Shown here in pieces: positions 38,650-47,051 of a stretch of DNA of 49,628 bases. How positions within the stretch are numbered: position 1 is the stretch's first letter; every line of letters begins with the position of its first letter. Under the pieces are notes generated by a model, which was given only the letters and a program-made list of their open reading frames with translations, was not told where the DNA came from and searched no databases. Source of the stretch: a virus. The DNA lies in the IMG/VR virus record IMGVR_UViG_3300046474_000104, positions 1 through 49,628 of that record. One strand, written 5' to 3'. Both the position numbers and the translations under genes were made by a program.

Positions 38650-39311
38650 GGCGTCGGTGTCCCTGAGGTGGCCGTACCAGCAGTGACACCAGTATGGCGG
38701 TGAGTCTTGAGTCGGATCGCACCGGCCACTACATCATTCGTTGTGGTCACGAGGGCCGAAGTATCGATTGTAACACCGTTAATGTTCACGACGCCCGACG
38801 CATCCACACGGATAAATCCAGCGCCATTTTCCCATGACATCGACCCGTCGTTCTTCAACCACATGAACTGTGTCCCGGTCAAGTTACTCATGCGTATTCC
38901 ATTGTTCTGGAACGCCGGGAGCGCGTTGGGAATTGATCGGAACCCGGGCAGAAAGAATGCATCCTGGGGATCGTGGAAACGACCGATAGGGTTTGCAGCA
39001 ATGCCGCCCGTCTGTAGCCACCCGTCGACGCATCGCTGGCTGAACAGGATGTCGCCCTCATCGCCTGGGTCGATCTGGTACTCAAGATGATACGCGCCAC
39101 CCGGGAAGTATACGGGTGTCTCAATGATCGCTGGCGGGTCGAACGTTGCGCCGCTCAAGTCCACACGGGTTATACCAATCTGCACTTGAGCGAGTTGTGT
39201 CACGGGATCGAACGCGAGAATGTGACCCGGCACCGAGGTGGCGACACCTTTCATCATTTCCCGAAATGCTTCCCGTAGCATTTGTGGCTGCTGTGCCCGC
39301 GTATGCGCCAT
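38646..39311 (-). CDS. Membrane-piercing tail spike, Gp138-like
   Basis: The N-terminal OB-like part (G-H-I-L-A-F-D-P-V-T-Q-L-A-Q-V-Q) and Y-Q-I-D-P-G-D-E-G-D-I-L-F match Gp138 spikes. The C-terminus ends with repeated V-N-I-N-G-V-T-I and a His motif (K-T-H-R-H-T-G), the iron-binding tip. It is the central spike that crosses the outer membrane. It is the first baseplate gene behind the inserted plus cassette. Confidence 0.85.
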   Translation of the reverse strand: MAHTRAQQPQMLREAFREMMKGVATSVPGHILAFDPVTQLAQVQIGITRVDLSGATFDPPAIIETPVYFPGGAYHLEYQIDPGDEGDILFSQRCVDGWLQTGGIAANPIGRFHDPQDAFFLPGFRSIPNALPAFQNNGIRMSNLTGTQFMWLKNDGSMSWENGAGFIRVDASGVVNINGVTIDTSALVTTTNDVVAGAIRLKTHRHTGVTAGTATSGTPTP

Positions 39312-39338
39312 GTGTCGACCCCATTAAATATGGACATG

Positions 39339-39367
39339 ATAATACATTGACGATGCTTGACAGTCAC
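39339..39367 (-). promoter_or_regulatory. Minus-strand promoter for spike-baseplate operon
   Basis: On the minus strand GTGACT (39367-39362), 17-bp spacer, TATTAT (39344-39339), about 28 bp before the spike start. The -10 is close to consensus. It shares DNA with a plus-strand family promoter at 39357-39385. Confidence 0.55.
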
Positions 39368-39385
39368 GTCATTAAATGCGACTGT
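39357..39385 (+). promoter_or_regulatory. Orphan TTGAC-N6-GTCA promoter
   Basis: TTGACA (39357-39362), 17-bp spacer, GACTGT (39380-39385), a weak -10. No gene follows it before a terminator at 39414-39434, so its product would be an RNA of about 40 nt. Confidence 0.45.
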
Positions 39386-39413
39386 GCAACCTCCCTGCTT
39401 GTGTTGATGTGTT

Positions 39414-39434
39414 GCCCGGTTCGCCGGGCTTTTT
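39414..39434 (+). terminator. Intrinsic terminator upstream of plus cassette
   Basis: GCCCGG/CCGGGC stem (39414-39419 with 39424-39429), TTCG-type loop, then five T residues. It reads on the plus strand only, although no plus-strand gene precedes it. Confidence 0.8.
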
Positions 39435-39446
39435 AATCGGTAGGGA

Positions 39447-39475
39447 TTGACGAACTCGTCAGACTGTACGACACT
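39447..39475 (+). promoter_or_regulatory. TTGAC-N6-GTCA promoter for the 39504-40128 cassette
   Basis: TTGACG (39447-39452), 17-bp spacer, GACACT (39470-39475), directly after the terminator. Confidence 0.8.
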
Positions 39476-39503
39476 GGTGACACACAGACGGGAGATTAAA
39501 TTA

Positions 39504-39668
39504 ATGACGCTCTACGCGATGTATCTGATACTTACATTCGGTGGTAGTTCCACGTCCACCGTCATAATTCCAGTCGCCGATATGGTACGTTGCATCACAG
39601 CCGGTGAGAAAGCTGTAAGGGACGGTGAGCGGGTCAGTTTCATATGCGTTGAGGGTGTACGACCATGA
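39504..39668 (+). CDS. Small membrane-associated protein, 54 aa
   Basis: The ATG at 39504 has GGGAGA 8-9 bases upstream. A hydrophobic start (L-Y-A-M-Y-L-I-L-T-F-G-G) could be a signal or anchor segment; the rest (S-T-V-I-I-P-V-A-D-M-V-R-C...V-S-F-I-C-V-E-G-V) is beta-like with two cysteines, like small exported phage proteins. It leads a four-gene cassette. Confidence 0.6.
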   Translation: MTLYAMYLILTFGGSSTSTVIIPVADMVRCITAGEKAVRDGERVSFICVEGVRP

Positions 39669-39790
39669 CACCATTCGAGCAAGGTTACGCGGCGTTCCTG
39701 GCTGGCAAGCCGAAGGACGTCAACCCATTCGGTGATACCGCACCGTGGTCAGCGAATGGGTGGACTCGGGCGCGGAGGGATCGGAAATGA
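39665..39790 (+). CDS. RMF/CrpP-like miniprotein, 41 aa
   Basis: F-E-Q-G-Y-A-A-F-L-A-G, then N-P-F and W-x-x-N-G-W-x-x-A-R give the full ribosome modulation factor/CrpP signature, including the N-P that the copy at 602-739 lacks. It overlaps both neighbours by 4 bp. Ribosome hibernation or modulation during infection is the natural guess from the family. Confidence 0.72.
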   Translation: MTPFEQGYAAFLAGKPKDVNPFGDTAPWSANGWTRARRDRK

Positions 39791-39924
39791 GACGCACATT
39801 CGCTACACGACTGTACACCTTTCAGGAATTGATGAACCGTCTCGATAGTGACTATTGGTACGTTCACCACCACGGTCGGGACCAATACACATTCGTGCCG
39901 ATGTCGCAGACGGGGAGGGGTTAG
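39787..39924 (+). CDS. Unknown miniprotein, 45 aa
   Basis: Coupled to the RMF-like gene (ATGA). It is basic and Tyr/His-rich: L-Y-T-F-Q-E-L-M, then D-S-D-Y-W-Y-V-H-H-H-G. No family recognised. Confidence 0.55.
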   Translation: MRRTFATRLYTFQELMNRLDSDYWYVHHHGRDQYTFVPMSQTGRG

Positions 39925-39927
39925 GCG

Positions 39928-40128
39928 ATGACAGCTCTTACACCGATGGATCGTCGCTCACGTGCACTATGGCAAGATGCAGCGGCGCGTAAACGTGAGT
40001 GGTATGCCAAACCGGGGTTCATGTTTAAACGCAGTTCAAGCGTCGTTGCCGACGTGAAGTTTGGTCACGGTGCGTTAATACTATTCGCTCGACGTGGTGA
40101 CACTTTCGACCCTCACTGGTGGTCTTAA
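39928..40128 (+). CDS. Unknown basic protein, 66 aa
   Basis: It starts 3 bp after the previous stop with GAGGGG upstream. Very basic (many Arg) with an N-terminal helix and a C-terminal beta-like part (G-A-L-I-L-F-A-R-R-G-D). Last gene of the cassette; converges with the hub gene, overlapping it by 4 bp. Confidence 0.6.
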   Translation: MTALTPMDRRSRALWQDAAARKREWYAKPGFMFKRSSSVVADVKFGHGALILFARRGDTFDPHWWS

Positions 40129-41549
40129 CGTGCAAACTGTTGCCCGCGCATCAGCGATGTATTCACGCGGGCAACTGCCTCACCCCGAGTAATCTCGTCA
40201 TCCCGATTCACGTCCAACCCTGCGTTCTCAGCGTACTCACGCGCATACGTACCAACCTTCGTCCACATCACGTAAGAGTCCGGACGACCCATCGCCACCG
40301 GCCATAGTACGGCCATGTAGCAATCCCCCAGGTTCGTGATACGGCTCGCATACTGCGCGAAATACTTCTCGACGTAATCCAATTGCTGAACAGCAGTCAT
40401 TCGTCGCAACGCGGTCGTTGTCGTACCAAGTCCGCGCGCTGTGGCTTCAAGGAACTGGATCAGGCCCGTCGCTGAGCTGCTAGGATTGCTAGCGGTTGGG
40501 TCGAATGAATAGCCCGTCTCGAATCCCATCACAGCCATCAACCAGTCGGGATTGATGTTCAGGTTGCTACCCATCTGACGAACGCGAACACGGAACGCTT
40601 GATCGACCCGAGCGCCCCACACCAGTACACCAGTCGTAGTCACTGAGTTCGGTACGGCGCCAGCAGGTGGCGCGATAGCACCCTCACGAATCCCGTCGAT
40701 CTCGGTAGACCACAGATTGCCGTGACTATCCCCGCGATGACGCAATGCGAAAATGTTGTAATCACCGTTAGCCGTGGCGTCCCCACCGAGTTCGGTGAAG
40801 TACAGGTTGCCGGTGTTGTACGTAGTGAACTCACTCTGAATTGTGATACGCCCGTTGACCCTAAAGTATGGGTTCATTTTCACGCTGACGAACACGCCCA
40901 ACCCATCTGGGCCACGAGTCAACTCGGGGATACCTTGCATACCGGTGAACTGGTTGATGAGTGTCGGCGATACGGTGCGTGGGAATGTGCGACGGGTCAC
41001 GATCAGACGACCACGCTCCTGCACCCACTCAAACCCGTACGCGTAACCAAGGTTGAACAGGATGGTGGGGATGTCACCGTTGGTGTTGTATCCGCTCACG
41101 AGCAGCGGTGAATCATTGAATTGGCTCTCGTCGATGTCCAGTTGTATGGGCCAGGAGCGCGCCAGATCACGCAAGACGTCGACGATCTTTGTTCCGCGAC
41201 CGTATGACCCCTGAGCTGACCCACGATCCTTAACGGGGTCACCCGACTTACAGATAAGACGAGTGATGACTTCAGTCGATCCTGGGTCACGTTCGCGAAG
41301 GATGTTAGTCACGTAACCGATGAAAATCGTGTCGTTCGCATCCTCGAAACCCGCCCGGAATACAATCGATGAACCCTGTTGAATGTCGGTCGGCTTTACC
41401 AAGTTGGTGAGCCTGATGTCGGCAAGCGACAACGCATCACCCGGGCTAATCTGGATATCGAATTGCACGCGGAACATCCGGAACCCCGTCTGGGGTGATA
41501 TGTACGGTTGACCGTTGATGTCCATCGACCACGTGCGACCGTTACTCAT
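40125..41549 (-). CDS. Tail hub protein with lytic transglycosylase domain
   Basis: Residues 1-290 resemble a gpD/gp27-type hub (T-W-S-M-D-I-N-G, V-Q-F-D-I-Q-I-S-P-G-D-A, then mixed beta). Residues ~315-430 form an SLT-type muramidase with W-L-M-A-V-M-G-F-E-T (Glu344) and A-T-G-L-I-Q-F. A C-terminal D-V-N-R-D-D-E-I-T part looks like a calcium-binding or dockerin-like loop. It would digest peptidoglycan during DNA entry. The start at 41549 overlaps the upstream stop. Confidence 0.82.
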   Translation of the reverse strand: MSNGRTWSMDINGQPYISPQTGFRMFRVQFDIQISPGDALSLADIRLTNLVKPTDIQQGSSIVFRAGFEDANDTIFIGYVTNILRERDPGSTEVITRLICKSGDPVKDRGSAQGSYGRGTKIVDVLRDLARSWPIQLDIDESQFNDSPLLVSGYNTNGDIPTILFNLGYAYGFEWVQERGRLIVTRRTFPRTVSPTLINQFTGMQGIPELTRGPDGLGVFVSVKMNPYFRVNGRITIQSEFTTYNTGNLYFTELGGDATANGDYNIFALRHRGDSHGNLWSTEIDGIREGAIAPPAGAVPNSVTTTGVLVWGARVDQAFRVRVRQMGSNLNINPDWLMAVMGFETGYSFDPTASNPSSSATGLIQFLEATARGLGTTTTALRRMTAVQQLDYVEKYFAQYASRITNLGDCYMAVLWPVAMGRPDSYVMWTKVGTYAREYAENAGLDVNRDDEITRGEAVARVNTSLMRGQQFAR

Positions 41550-41842
41550 TCGGTCACCCACACGAGATGATTCGCAATGCCGAGGTTATCCAGTGTCACA
41601 GGGTCACCCACGAATACGAGTATCCCGATATTTGCGCGGTAGTTGGCGATCACATCGCACCCTGGCTCGAGCATCGCACCGCGTACCAGTGGTGAACCAT
41701 CTCGGTACAGATTCATCGACCATGCAGGATTGTCAAGATACGAAACGTAATCCAATTCAAAGTTGATCAAGTTCGCACCGAGCTGGATCGAAAACCGCTG
41801 ATGCGCGTTGGTCGAGCCGCTGAGGATCGGGATTTCAACCAT
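41546..41842 (-). CDS. Baseplate plug protein
   Basis: This 98-residue protein has the pattern of the phage plug family (Pam3 gp18-like): R-F-S-I-Q-L-G-A, F-E-L-D-Y, W-S-M-N-L-Y-R-D-G, and G-x-x-V. It closes the end of the tail tube. It overlaps both hub gene and Dit-like gene ends. Confidence 0.75.
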   Translation of the reverse strand: MVEIPILSGSTNAHQRFSIQLGANLINFELDYVSYLDNPAWSMNLYRDGSPLVRGAMLEPGCDVIANYRANIGILVFVGDPVTLDNLGIANHLVWVTE

Positions 41843-42498
41843 TAGAAAATACTCTCAAGGACAGCATCGACCTGCGCAGTGACAGCAGCCTTCGTGTCTG
41901 CAATCATCTTCTGACCGCGATTAATCGCCCTGGTGATCGCTGACTTCGACGGATCACCGTCACGCAGCTCAGCGGGTGTCGGGGGACCGACAAACGCGAT
42001 ACGTTCGAGCGTGATCAACTCTTGTAGGTCGGCGACGAATATCAACCCGTTCTCGTTGCTTGGGTCTTTGGTGCGCGACAGTCGGGTAATCACCATGTTG
42101 CGCAGCGTGATGTCGCCCGCGTCGATGTCGAACGGATCACCCGATTGCATCAACACGATGAGGAATTGTAATGTCGTACTCGCCCGTGTCTCATCGCTAC
42201 CCGCCAAAAACCCAGCCGACAAACCGGCGATACTGGCGATCAGTGGGTTATTTGTCAGGTTCGACAGTGCACCACCCAGGAAGTCGGTCAACTGTATCTT
42301 CAGAGGGTTGTTACTCACTGCGCCGATCATCGACCATTTGAATGGCTGCAAGATCCGGTGATCGGATACACGCACACCCGATTCAATCGGATACGTCGTC
42401 ACTTCCACCGTGGCTTCGAACGTGTCTTCGAGCACAGCATCGAATGAATAACCCGCGATGGTCGGCGCCTGTTTGGTGAAGAGTTGAACAATACTCAC
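41842..42498 (-). CDS. Dit-like baseplate protein
   Basis: The N-terminal ~150 residues (G-Y-S-F-D-A-V-L-E-D-T-F-E-A, V-S-D-H-R-I-L-Q-P) match the Dit-like phage tail N-terminal domain, with an Ala/Gly insertion. The C-terminus is helical. It connects tube and baseplate. It lies directly after the tape measure gene. Confidence 0.78.
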   Translation of the reverse strand: MSIVQLFTKQAPTIAGYSFDAVLEDTFEATVEVTTYPIESGVRVSDHRILQPFKWSMIGAVSNNPLKIQLTDFLGGALSNLTNNPLIASIAGLSAGFLAGSDETRASTTLQFLIVLMQSGDPFDIDAGDITLRNMVITRLSRTKDPSNENGLIFVADLQELITLERIAFVGPPTPAELRDGDPSKSAITRAINRGQKMIADTKAAVTAQVDAVLESIF

Positions 42499-42501
42499 GG
42501 G

Positions 42502-43845
42502 TTACCTCGACGTCGAAGAGCGGACGTCGTCGATTGTACTGTAATTGGCACGCTCTGTAACTTCGGTGACTCGGGCGTCGATTGCCTGACCATCAAGCGT
42601 GACGTTCAAGTTCACATTGTTGGAGACGTTGACCTTCGCCGCTTGGATCGCTTTCACCAACGCGTCATTGTCTTCCTCGGTGCGAGGTGTCACGTCTTTA
42701 TACGGGCTCGGCATAGCATCGGGTGTGTACGACGATTGGTCGGGTAGCTGCTGCTTATCGTGCCACGATGGGGTATTTGACGGTGACGTCTCGGTATTGA
42801 ACAACCAGTCAGAGAAATCGACGAGTTTACCAAGACCCATGTTGCGAGCGCCTTGGTCCACATTTTGTTCAAACGACTTCAGACCGGGGAAATGTGTTTC
42901 GAGGGTATCGAACGTCACGTCGGTGGCTAGTGTTGCACCCCCGACGATCATGCCCGCTGTACCAGCCTTGGACACCGCACCGCCGAGAGTTTTCAATCCG
43001 AGTTTCGAGGTCAGTGCACCGAGTGCCGTCGCCAATGCACCGCCGCCGAGCGCAACTGTCGATCCTGGATTCTCAGCGACCGTATCGATCACACCCGAGA
43101 TATCGTCACGATGTTTCTCGACGAACTGGTTCGCCCAGGTTGACAGATCGATCAATCCGGGAAGTGTTTTCTCGGTCAGCTCGTTCGTAATACCAGTCAT
43201 ACGCAGACCAAACTCGGCCATCTGGTCGCTGAGCTTTCGCGAATTATCGGTGAGCTGTGTGATCGTACCCGTCAAGTCCTGAGAGCGTTGCACCAACGCT
43301 TCGAACTGCTGACTACCGCCACTGAGCGCTTTCATCGTGGCATCGGATAGACCGAGCGACTGTTGAACAGACTGACGTTGGTTGTTGTTCAGTTTCGGAA
43401 GTTGATCCGACAGCTCCGACAGAAACCCCTCGGCGGTCGACTTGTTCGTCAGGTTGGAAATATCCACCCCGGCGACCGCGAGTTCCGAGAACGGACCAAT
43501 CTCACCTTTGACTTGTAGGTTGGTGAGCGCTTCCTCGATTCCACGTACTTCGGTCAGGGCAGCAGCCGCATCGCCGCCCATGAGCTTCATAGCACCGCCC
43601 AGGTTCGACACGAACTGCTTATTCGTGTTCAGGTTCTGTGTGGCGAGAGAGAGTTGGTCGACGCGTTGGGCGGTACTGACAGCGGCACCGGCTACACCAG
43701 CGAACACGCCGAGGATGGCGGCGCTGATACCGAGGGCGGACGTTTTAACGCCTTGCATCCCTCGTTCAATTTCGCGGGTACCTTTGTCCCATTCGTCGAG
43801 TTGCCACCCAATACCCACCATAAACGAAGTGAGAACGTTTGCCAT
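42502..43845 (-). CDS. Tail tape measure protein, 447 aa
   Basis: It has a helical N-terminus, an Ala/Gly hydrophobic segment (G-I-S-A-A-I-L-G-V-F-A-G-V-A-G) at ~40-55 and another near 270-320, and long Gln/Ser helices. This layout is typical of tape measures. At 447 residues it predicts a short tail. It lies between the chaperone/endonuclease region and the Dit-like gene. Confidence 0.82.
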   Translation of the reverse strand: MANVLTSFMVGIGWQLDEWDKGTREIERGMQGVKTSALGISAAILGVFAGVAGAAVSTAQRVDQLSLATQNLNTNKQFVSNLGGAMKLMGGDAAAALTEVRGIEEALTNLQVKGEIGPFSELAVAGVDISNLTNKSTAEGFLSELSDQLPKLNNNQRQSVQQSLGLSDATMKALSGGSQQFEALVQRSQDLTGTITQLTDNSRKLSDQMAEFGLRMTGITNELTEKTLPGLIDLSTWANQFVEKHRDDISGVIDTVAENPGSTVALGGGALATALGALTSKLGLKTLGGAVSKAGTAGMIVGGATLATDVTFDTLETHFPGLKSFEQNVDQGARNMGLGKLVDFSDWLFNTETSPSNTPSWHDKQQLPDQSSYTPDAMPSPYKDVTPRTEEDNDALVKAIQAAKVNVSNNVNLNVTLDGQAIDARVTEVTERANYSTIDDVRSSTSR

Positions 43846-43851
43846 TTGCGT

Positions 43852-44778
43852 TTACCCGCTCAGTAGGTCAAACCATGTATTGACGTCATCATGCCACAAT
43901 CGCCATTCGGTTGCACCGTCGAAGCCACGTAGGCCTGCCGAGGGGAATTCATCATGGAACATTTGCTCCAGCATTGGTGGAATAGTTCCATCGTCACAAT
44001 GGATTTCGCGATGTACTGAGAATTTGAATGGTGTTTCTCGTTTAAGATCGACGTGGCGTTGTTTAGGTATGTTACTGATTCCGATCTTAACCATTGATTC
44101 GCAGTCGGATAATAATGCGTAAAGCGTGCCGGGTTTTGATGGGCGATAACCTGTAACCGCACAGGATGGGCAACGACTACTGGCGTGGACAAAGCTGCTT
44201 ACACTCGGATACCAATCACCATGTGTGAGGCAATTAATAATAATTTTACTCCATACACCCATGTAATCATCGACCCATCCAACAAATACGTACCCGTCCG
44301 CCTCGGCAAGCTCTTTAATCTGTCGTTCTCGTGCATCTGGGGATATTGACTGTCGATCATCACGGCAGCCCGGACATCCGCCATACCCATTGACGAAGTA
44401 ACACATATCCCTGTGCCAATCACCATGAATAGCACATTGTATGATTATTCTACTTTCAGCACTCCTGTACCCATCAACCCACCCAACAAATGTATAACCA
44501 TTGGCAGTTGCTAATTCCGTCAGTTGTTTTTCCCGCGCGTCTCGGGGATTTCGGTTTAATGTACGATTTCGGTCATAGGAACATTTTGCACATCTGGTTC
44601 CACCATGGAGAAAAGCGTTGATAGCCGCATGCCATGACCCATGTTCGGGACAGTTGATAACCATCCTACTTTTACTACCCTTGTAACCGTCGACCCACCC
44701 AACAAACGAGTAACCGTCAGCCTCGGCAAGCTCTCGGAGTTGTCGTTCTCGTACGTCCTGGGGGATTTTTGTAGCCAT
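43852..44778 (-). CDS. GIY-YIG homing-endonuclease-like protein, second copy
   Basis: A 308-residue paralogue of the product of 3138-4064, equal in length and layout: three zinc repeats (C-x-x-H-G...C-x-x-C) and a T5orf172-type GIY-YIG domain (L-Y-A-L-L, V-K-I-G-I-S, R-H-V-D-L, G-F-D-G-A-T-E-W). Here it lies on the same strand as the tail genes, between chaperone and tape measure, with a 6-bp gap to the latter. The 22-bp leader (44783-44804) is identical to that of the other copy (3113-3134). Confidence 0.85.
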   Translation of the reverse strand: MATKIPQDVRERQLRELAEADGYSFVGWVDGYKGSKSRMVINCPEHGSWHAAINAFLHGGTRCAKCSYDRNRTLNRNPRDAREKQLTELATANGYTFVGWVDGYRSAESRIIIQCAIHGDWHRDMCYFVNGYGGCPGCRDDRQSISPDARERQIKELAEADGYVFVGWVDDYMGVWSKIIINCLTHGDWYPSVSSFVHASSRCPSCAVTGYRPSKPGTLYALLSDCESMVKIGISNIPKQRHVDLKRETPFKFSVHREIHCDDGTIPPMLEQMFHDEFPSAGLRGFDGATEWRLWHDDVNTWFDLLSG

Positions 44779-44870
44779 TTCAGAACCTCGGTCAGAAGGT
44801 AGTCAGAGGGAGTGCGGAAACCAGTGACTAGCTGGCGTTCGGAAGCGATCCTATCCGCACGGATATTCTA

Positions 44871-45104
44871 CTATGTCGGAGTTATCTGCGCCACCCTGAC
44901 GGCGACAAGTTCCTGAATGGTCACATTAAACCGTTCGACGTCGGCCAACGAGTAGGTTCCATCGTTAAGCTGCGCCCAGGTGCATAGAGGGGGGCAGACA
45001 CCATCTACCCCCGTACATGGGCGCATCAGATACCAGTTGACTATACTGTCGCGTTTACCGGGGCTGGCGGCCGCATTGCGTCGTCGATGGCGCTTTGCAG
45101 CCAT
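44871..45104 (-). CDS. Tail assembly chaperone, frameshifted part or second gene
   Basis: This 77-residue frame overlaps the end of the preceding chaperone gene by 64 bp in the -1 frame. It begins with basic R-H-R-R-R-N and ends in V-T-I-Q-E-L-V-A-V-R-V. In contractile-tail phages a -1 frameshift here makes a gpG-gpGT-like pair of chaperones. A T5 run at 45113-45109 in the overlap upstream of its ATG is the best slip site. It may also be translated from its own ATG. Confidence 0.6.
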   Translation of the reverse strand: MAAKRHRRRNAAASPGKRDSIVNWYLMRPCTGVDGVCPPLCTWAQLNDGTYSLADVERFNVTIQELVAVRVAQITPT

Positions 45105-45448
45105 GAGGAAAAATCCCCAAGATTGAACACCAGTAGTTTCGCCAATAGGGTGTTGTATTCGACCATTCGACCCGAGAAATCATCGACCGTCACCGGGATT
45201 GTCGTACTGGCGATGAACACCTGATTCATTAGGATCTCAGCAATTTTCGTTTTCGCACCGTACTGCATAGTCATAAACATGGTTACGACTATGTGCTCAT
45301 CAATGGTCTTACCAATCTTTGCCGCGACGGCTGCGCGACCAATCAGGTCACCCGACAACATGCTCAACAGCTCGTCCTGTTTCACAGCGCTGGCCTGCGC
45401 GGCGTTGAACGTCCGCGCACCAACGGTGAATGCTTTGACTTGACTCAT
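45041..45448 (-). CDS. Tail assembly chaperone
   Basis: The 135 residues are mostly helical, with E-L-L-S-M-L-S-G-D-L, I-G-R-A-A-V-A-A-K and L-V-F-N-L-G-D-F-S. Place between the tube gene and the tape measure is where the chaperones that protect the tape measure are encoded. It starts 3 bp after the tube gene's stop codon and overlaps the 44871 frame at its end. Confidence 0.7.
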   Translation of the reverse strand: MSQVKAFTVGARTFNAAQASAVKQDELLSMLSGDLIGRAAVAAKIGKTIDEHIVVTMFMTMQYGAKTKIAEILMNQVFIASTTIPVTVDDFSGRMVEYNTLLAKLLVFNLGDFSSWLQSAIDDAMRPPAPVNATV

Positions 45449-45451
45449 TGA

Positions 45452-45859
45452 TTAACCCCGGCTCGCCGTCCAGTTGTTGAATTCGAACATGAACTGATCG
45501 TCATTGATGGTCATACCACCGCGACCACGCTCGCCGTCGTTCACCATCACGCCTTCGATACCGAGAGCAACCTCAAGGGTACCGATCTGCGTATAGGTCA
45601 GCGTGATGTTGGCGTTCGACGTGTGGAGGCCTTGCAAGTACGCCGAGTCGGGCGAACCCGGGTTGAGGTACAGGCTCACCGCACGCCCCGGGTTGATCCG
45701 GTTGAGGCGAATGGCGTTGCCGCCCTGGCCGCGCCGAAGCGCCGCCTTCGGATCGATTGGGGCGTCGGTGTACGGTGTTGCAGTCTCGCCCCAATCTTTG
45801 ATCTGACGACCGTTGACGGTGACGACACAGAGGTCAGTGCTAAAGTTACTCAGAGACAT
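45452..45859 (-). CDS. Tail tube protein, DUF3277-like
   Basis: The 135 residues show the DUF3277 pattern: V-N-G-R-Q-I-K-D-W-G-E, P-K-A-A-L-R-R-G-Q-G-G-N-A, R-A-V-S-L-Y-L-N-P-G-S-P-D, and F-M-F-E-F-N-N. It forms the inner tube of the contractile tail. It is encoded right after the sheath, the standard order. Confidence 0.88.
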   Translation of the reverse strand: MSLSNFSTDLCVVTVNGRQIKDWGETATPYTDAPIDPKAALRRGQGGNAIRLNRINPGRAVSLYLNPGSPDSAYLQGLHTSNANITLTYTQIGTLEVALGIEGVMVNDGERGRGGMTINDDQFMFEFNNWTASRG

Positions 45860-45871
45860 TTGCGGTCACCC

Positions 45872-47011
45872 TTAGTAGACGTCGATATTGACTTGGACGG
45901 CGTGAATAGCGCCAGCGCGGAACACACGGATGCGGATCGGTGCGGATTTGCGTGCGTCACGATCAGCATCAGACAGAGTCAAAATGTCTTCCGGTTTGGT
46001 CAGGATCTCGAAACCGATGGTGTACGCGTCCAGACCATTGTCCGGGTTGGTGTAATTGCGCGGACCGAGGTACCCGTTACTGACGAACTGCTGACACACA
46101 CGGCGAGCCGCACCAATCAACACAGCTTGACCGACTGGGGTTTGTGCCAGTTTGGTCGGCTGACCGGCGAGAGTGTTGTAAAGCGTAGTGGTCATGACGT
46201 TAATGAAGGCGTCGAGGTTCACCACATCGTCGATGTATTCACCGTATGTACTGTGCGTGAAGGTGTTGATCCACCGACCCTGATCCACCGACCCTTGGTT
46301 ATCCACAACGGTATAGAACACGGCTTTGTTAGTCGCCAGCAGCATATTCGCGTACGACGTCGAATCGATGTCTTCAGCGGTCACACCTGGGGACTTTTTG
46401 AACTCGCCAGTGATAGTCGAGTTGTCAGCCGAATAGTTTACGGCTGCGAAGTGCTTGGCCAATGCGTTACCCGAGTAAGCATCGGTCGCATGGGTCGGCG
46501 TGAACACGTGGCGGTAACCAGCAGTCGTCAGGGTCTTGGCGATGTTACCAACAGCGTTCGTACGGATTGCAGTTGCAGCAGCGCCCGTCTGGTTGTTGAT
46601 GAACATGCTGCCGTTGGCTTCGCACCAGATAGCGATAGTGGTGACAGTTGCACCAACGGCATAAACCGGGGCGGTGACCATCGTCCAGTACCACCACAAC
46701 TTGGTGCGTGCCTTGGTCAATGTCACGGAGAAGTCGGCGTCGGCCAGGGCAGTCGCATACACGTAAACTTGGCGAGTCGCTGGGGTGCTACCCAACCAAC
46801 GGTTTGCGGCCTTGTACGTTTCAGTGGTGGTTGCGAAATCGACCGCCAAATCCTTCAAGCTGAAATAAGTACGATACGTATCGGCGGTGAAACCGACCGG
46901 GAGTTCGGTGTTCGGGGCGAACAGCATCGCGCTTGCGAAGTTAGCTGTCCCGAGCCCAGCCGGACGAATTGTCGTGTTGATCTGAATAATCGAACTTGCT
47001 GGGTAGCTCAT
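45872..47011 (-). CDS. Tail sheath protein, DUF3383-like
   Basis: The 379 residues begin S-S-I-I-Q-I-N-T-T-I-R and include Y-F-S-L-K-D-L-A-V-D-F and A-A-N-R-W-L-G-S-T-P, as in DUF3383 sheaths. The C-terminus carries beta-like I-R-I-R-V-F-R-A-G-A-I-H-A-V-Q. Its presence shows the phage is a myovirus. GGAG precedes the start at 47011. Confidence 0.9.
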   Translation of the reverse strand: MSYPASSIIQINTTIRPAGLGTANFASAMLFAPNTELPVGFTADTYRTYFSLKDLAVDFATTTETYKAANRWLGSTPATRQVYVYATALADADFSVTLTKARTKLWWYWTMVTAPVYAVGATVTTIAIWCEANGSMFINNQTGAAATAIRTNAVGNIAKTLTTAGYRHVFTPTHATDAYSGNALAKHFAAVNYSADNSTITGEFKKSPGVTAEDIDSTSYANMLLATNKAVFYTVVDNQGSVDQGRWINTFTHSTYGEYIDDVVNLDAFINVMTTTLYNTLAGQPTKLAQTPVGQAVLIGAARRVCQQFVSNGYLGPRNYTNPDNGLDAYTIGFEILTKPEDILTLSDADRDARKSAPIRIRVFRAGAIHAVQVNIDVY

Positions 47012-47051
47012 TTGCTAACTCCGAGAAGGTGTGTAATCCCGCGAGAGTCTA

